This document shows, piece after piece, positions 5,945-8,807 of a stretch of DNA of 8,807 nucleotides. The stretch covers positions 1 through 8,807 of the forward strand of contig SXSO01000141.1 in assembly GCA_005792205.1 (NCBI GenBank), written 5' to 3'. Numbering within the stretch: position 1 is the stretch's first letter; each line of letters begins with the position of its first letter. Source of the DNA: Bacteroidota bacterium. Lineage in GTDB: Bacteria; Bacteroidota; Ignavibacteria; UBA10030; F1-140-MAGs086. The notes below the pieces were generated by a model. The model was not told the DNA's origin. It saw nothing but the letters and a program-made list of their open reading frames with translations, and did no database searches. A program made the position numbers and the translations under genes.

Positions 5945-8807
5945 ATGCGAAAATTGTATTGGGTTTTTAAAATTTTTGTTTCAATATTTTTTATCAATGT
6001 TGCTTTTTCAGGAGTTGATACTGCAAAAGTAAGTGGAAGATGGGATAGTACATCAACATGGAGCGATGGAACTATTCCAACAGAAAATGACAATGTTGTG
6101 ATTTTACATAAACAAGGAACAACTGATATACAAATTACAATTCCTGAAGGATATATTGCAAAATGTAGAGATATTCAACTTAATGGAACAACTGGAAAGA
6201 GAATATTTTTTGATCCAGGTTCAAGCAATCTTTCTTCTGCTTTGGAAATTTATGGAACTCTAAATTGTGATACTGTAGGTATGGGTTCTACTATTATAGA
6301 TAATTCTTCTGCAAGAAATTCAAAAATTATTTTCAAACGGCAAACAAGTGGTTCAATTTTTGGAAATAAATGGTTTGGCCCAACTACTGCTAATTTACGT
6401 GCAGAAATAGATGTTCCTTCAAATGTTGTAGCAGTTTGTGATACGCATTTTAAGGCACTTCGTTTGACTGTAAAAAAAGGTACGTTGGATATGACTAATC
6501 ACGATTTACGACTTGACTCTTCATTTAATAAACCGGGACATTTGCTCATTGACAGTGGAGCATCAGTAATAAATATAAGAGGAATTTTTAGAACTGGAGG
6601 TAGTCCAGCAGATAGGTGTTCTACGCTTACAATTGCAGGAACTTTAGAAATTGATTCTACAATTGCAATGTATGTGATTCGCATGAAATCAACTGGTGTT
6701 TTAAGGACAAAAGCCACTAACTTATTAGGAGCTTCTCTTTCTACGTTTGATATTTCAAGTGCGAGTGCAAAAGGTTCTGTTATTGATTATGCAAAAAATG
6801 GAAACCAAAATATTTATGCGGGTACAGTTGGTGCAACATACAGTGGATTATCCATAAGTGGAAGTGGTGTAAAAAGTATTGGACTTCCAGTAACTGTAAA
6901 TGATTCACTTATATTTTCAGGAAGTGCGACAGTTGCAGGAGCAATCACTCGTGGTTCAAATATGTGGCTTGTGTATTCAGGAACAACTCCAAAGACAACA
7001 TCAACTGAATTGCTTACTACAACTGCAAAATTAAAAATCAATAACACACAAATGGTGACTTTGGATAAAAGTTTATCAAGTGTGTCAAATCTTTGGCTTC
7101 AGTTGGGAACTTTGAATACAAGTTTAAATTCGCTTACACTTAATTCAAGTGGAACACTCATAAGAACTCATGGAAAAATAATGGGAAATTTTACAATTCC
7201 AACTTCTACAACAATTTTTTATAACAACATTGATTCAATTGGAACATCATCTGAACTTCCATCTTCTATAAATATTTTGAAAGTTTCAACACCATCTTCT
7301 TTAACACTCACAAATAATTTGACAGTTACAGGAGTTTGTTCTCTTTTAACTGGAAGATTAAAACCACAAAATTTTTCTCTTACAATTGCAAGTTCAGCGA
7401 ATGCAGTTTCAACAGGAGGATATGTTGATGGAAATTTAAAAGTAGATGTTGGAACAACTGGTATTAAAAATTTTCCAATTGGAACACTTACAAGTTTTCT
7501 TCCTGTAACAATTGATTTTACTTCTTTGAATGGAACAGGAACAGTTACTGCAAAAACAATAAAAGCAGATTATCCATCTGTTCAATTTCCAGATAGTACG
7601 GTGAAAAGTTATTGGAATTTTATACAAAGTGGAATTACAAATTTTTCTGCTAATATGGGTTTTACTTATAATGAAAATGAATTATTTTTTGGTGTAGATG
7701 AAAATTTATTGATACTAGGAAAATGGGATGGTTCATCTTGGAACTTTCCAAATGTTCAAAATAGAGATCCAATTACAAACAAAATAACAGTTTCAAATGT
7801 AAATTCTTTTTCTGATTTTATAATTGGAAAAAATTATCAGACATTTCTTGGAGCACCAAATGCAAAGATAAATGGAGTTGTTTTTAATGATTACGATGCT
7901 GATGGTTTTTTTGATGTTGGAGAAAATGGTCTTCAAAATTGGAAAATTATTGCAAATGGTTTATATGCAACTGATACTTCATTTACAAATGCAAATGGAG
8001 AATATCAACTCAATAATTTATATGCAGGTTCATATAATGTTTTTCAAGAAGTGATGCCAAGTTGGACACAATCATATCCTGTTGGAAATCACAATGTTAT
8101 GCTTCAAATGAATACTGATACAATGGGAATAGATTTTGGAAACTATAAACCCGGTTCAGCAAGTGGAAATACTTTTGATGATTACAATGGAAATGGAATT
8201 AAAGATTTAAATGAACTTTCAATTTCAAATTGGAAAATCAATATTAGTGGAACAACTCATACGGGAGCAACTTTTATAGATTCTGCTTTTACTGATGCAA
8301 ATGGAGATTATATTTTTTCTAATATTCCTATTGGAAATTACAATTTAACTCAACAATTTCAAAGTGGATGGTTTCAAACATTTCCTCAAGGAATTGGAAT
8401 TTATTCTATCAATATGAGAAGTGATGAAAATATAGTTGATAGAGATTTTGGAAATTTTAAACTTGTAGCAGTTTCAGGAAATGTTTTTGAAGATATAAAT
8501 GGAAATGGAATTCACGATATTGAAGATATTGGAATTCAAAACTGGAAGTTGAAGATAGATGGAATGACAGCATTAAATACTATTGTTAAAGATTCTATTT
8601 TTACTGACGCAAATGGAAATTATATTTTTAACAATGTGAAAGGTGGAACTTATACAATTAGTGAAAATGTTCAAAATGATTGGGTTCAAACATTTCCAAA
8701 TCCACAAACATATTCCATAACTACAAGTAGTGGTATAAACATAGGTGGAAACGATTTTGGAAATTTCAAAAAAGGAATTATTTCAGGAACAAAATTCAAT
8801 GATATAA
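5945..8807 (+). CDS. Large secreted/surface protein with SdrD-B-like repeats, C-terminus outside window
   Basis: The frame is open without a stop from ATG 5945 to the right edge (954 codons plus one base). Residues 1-22 are a signal peptide (MRKL, hydrophobic core, AFS before Gly23). Residues 31-53 carry a GRWDSTSTWSDGTIP motif followed by ENDNVVI, the W-x5-W-x2-G-x2-P-x3-D-x-V-x-I pattern at the start of many Bacteroidota secreted proteins. About 60-490 is Ser/Thr/Gly-rich with repeated short hydrophobic strands, consistent with a beta-solenoid; it includes VIDYAKNGNQ near 278 and LSISGSGVKS near 302. About 493-631 is a conserved module found before adhesion repeats or sorting domains (VDGNLKV, FPIGTL, Trp557 in SYWNF, SDFIIGK). 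From 642 on there are SdrD-B-like modules. The protein is probably an adhesin or surface-layer component. A C-terminal type IX secretion signal would be expected but lies outside. No enzymatic motif is seen. Confidence 0.9.
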   Translation, partial: MRKLYWVFKIFVSIFFINVAFSGVDTAKVSGRWDSTSTWSDGTIPTENDNVVILHKQGTTDIQITIPEGYIAKCRDIQLNGTTGKRIFFDPGSSNLSSALEIYGTLNCDTVGMGSTIIDNSSARNSKIIFKRQTSGSIFGNKWFGPTTANLRAEIDVPSNVVAVCDTHFKALRLTVKKGTLDMTNHDLRLDSSFNKPGHLLIDSGASVINIRGIFRTGGSPADRCSTLTIAGTLEIDSTIAMYVIRMKSTGVLRTKATNLLGASLSTFDISSASAKGSVIDYAKNGNQNIYAGTVGATYSGLSISGSGVKSIGLPVTVNDSLIFSGSATVAGAITRGSNMWLVYSGTTPKTTSTELLTTTAKLKINNTQMVTLDKSLSSVSNLWLQLGTLNTSLNSLTLNSSGTLIRTHGKIMGNFTIPTSTTIFYNNIDSIGTSSELPSSINILKVSTPSSLTLTNNLTVTGVCSLLTGRLKPQNFSLTIASSANAVSTGGYVDGNLKVDVGTTGIKNFPIGTLTSFLPVTIDFTSLNGTGTVTAKTIKADYPSVQFPDSTVKSYWNFIQSGITNFSANMGFTYNENELFFGVDENLLILGKWDGSSWNFPNVQNRDPITNKITVSNVNSFSDFIIGKNYQTFLGAPNAKINGVVFNDYDADGFFDVGENGLQNWKIIANGLYATDTSFTNANGEYQLNNLYAGSYNVFQEVMPSWTQSYPVGNHNVMLQMNTDTMGIDFGNYKPGSASGNTFDDYNGNGIKDLNELSISNWKINISGTTHTGATFIDSAFTDANGDYIFSNIPIGNYNLTQQFQSGWFQTFPQGIGIYSINMRSDENIVDRDFGNFKLVAVSGNVFEDINGNGIHDIEDIGIQNWKLKIDGMTALNTIVKDSIFTDANGNYIFNNVKGGTYTISENVQNDWVQTFPNPQTYSITTSSGINIGGNDFGNFKKGIISGTKFNDI
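7868..8807 (+). repeat. Tandem SdrD-B-like (Cna-B-type Ig-fold) modules: three complete plus the start of a fourth
   Basis: Modules start at 7868, 8159, 8471 and 8780 (residues 642, 739, 843, 946), giving lengths of 97, 104 and 103 residues; the fourth is cut by the edge. Each begins with a G-x-x-F-x-D strand and a calcium-loop-like D-x-N/D-x-N/D-G-x-x-D-x-x-E/D motif: DYDADGFFDVGE (7889-7924), DYNGNGIKDLNE (8180-8215) and DINGNGIHDIED (8492-8527). An NWKI/NWKL strand, a T-N/D-ANG-x-Y turn, a W-x-Q-T/S-F/Y-P segment and a closing DFGN-Y/F-K follow in each. The modules are fused in frame and most likely form a rigid Ca-stabilised stalk. Confidence 0.88.

Noticed and set aside
5818..8054. Minus-strand frames 5818-6093, 6499-6717, 6814-7047, 7436-7627 and the plus frame 7872-8054
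   Set aside because: All overlap the end of pyrG or the long open surface-protein frame. The last is a Met/Leu/Gln-rich frame produced by the repeat DNA.
1..8807. tRNA, rRNA, CRISPR array, insertion sequence, integrase or riboswitch
   Set aside because: No such sequence or structure was recognised on either strand; nearly all of the window is accounted for by protein genes.

Overview
The window is very AT-rich and densely coded. It looks like a Gram-negative member of the Bacteroidota/Chlorobiota (FCB) group, possibly an Ignavibacteria- or Kapabacteria-like lineage, though the exact taxon is inference. The evidence is: a TonB-dependent receptor (outer membrane); a CMP-Kdo synthetase gene (LPS); signal peptides ending in a Phe-Ser-Gln-like cleavage site; a large secreted protein built like Bacteroidota surface proteins, with SdrD-B-like modules; no clear Shine-Dalgarno sequence in front of any start codon; and strong preference for A/T-ending codons (AAA, ATT, GGA, ACA, AGA).

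Left part, minus strand (1-2430): a 689-residue TonB-dependent receptor is followed, with an 11-nt overlap, by a secreted protein with Asp-box (BNR/sialidase-type propeller) repeats that runs off the left edge. A 69-bp divergent intergenic region (2431-2499) separates this pair from a plus-strand operon.

Middle part, plus strand (2500-5871): plsC (lysophosphatidate acyltransferase), gatC (subunit of the Glu/Asp-tRNA amidotransferase), kdsB (CMP-Kdo synthetase) and pyrG (CTP synthase) overlap one another by 11, 8 and 1 nt, so they are almost certainly one transcript with coupled translation. The metabolic logic is clear for the last two: PyrG makes CTP and KdsB spends it to activate Kdo for lipid A/LPS; PlsC makes phosphatidic acid, the precursor of CDP-diacylglycerol, which also needs CTP. 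As read, kdsB is broken by a -1 frame change near codon 40. The change is confined to a 31-nt window holding a run of six A that forms a legitimate -1 slippery heptamer. All catalytic motifs on both sides are intact, so this is either a sequence error, a very recent mutation or a recoding site.

Right part, plus strand (5945-8807, open at the edge): a gene for a very large secreted/surface protein of at least 954 residues. In order it has a signal peptide, an N-terminal Trp/Gly/Pro motif domain, a Ser/Thr-rich beta-solenoid-like region, a conserved module typical of Bacteroidota surface proteins, and then three complete and the start of a fourth SdrD-B-like Ig-fold module with calcium-loop-like Asp/Asn motifs. 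No tRNA, rRNA, CRISPR array, insertion sequence or integration site was seen. The most interesting points are the kdsB frameshift with its slippery context, the compact overlapping operon, and the modular surface protein whose first half seems to use codons differently from its neighbours.
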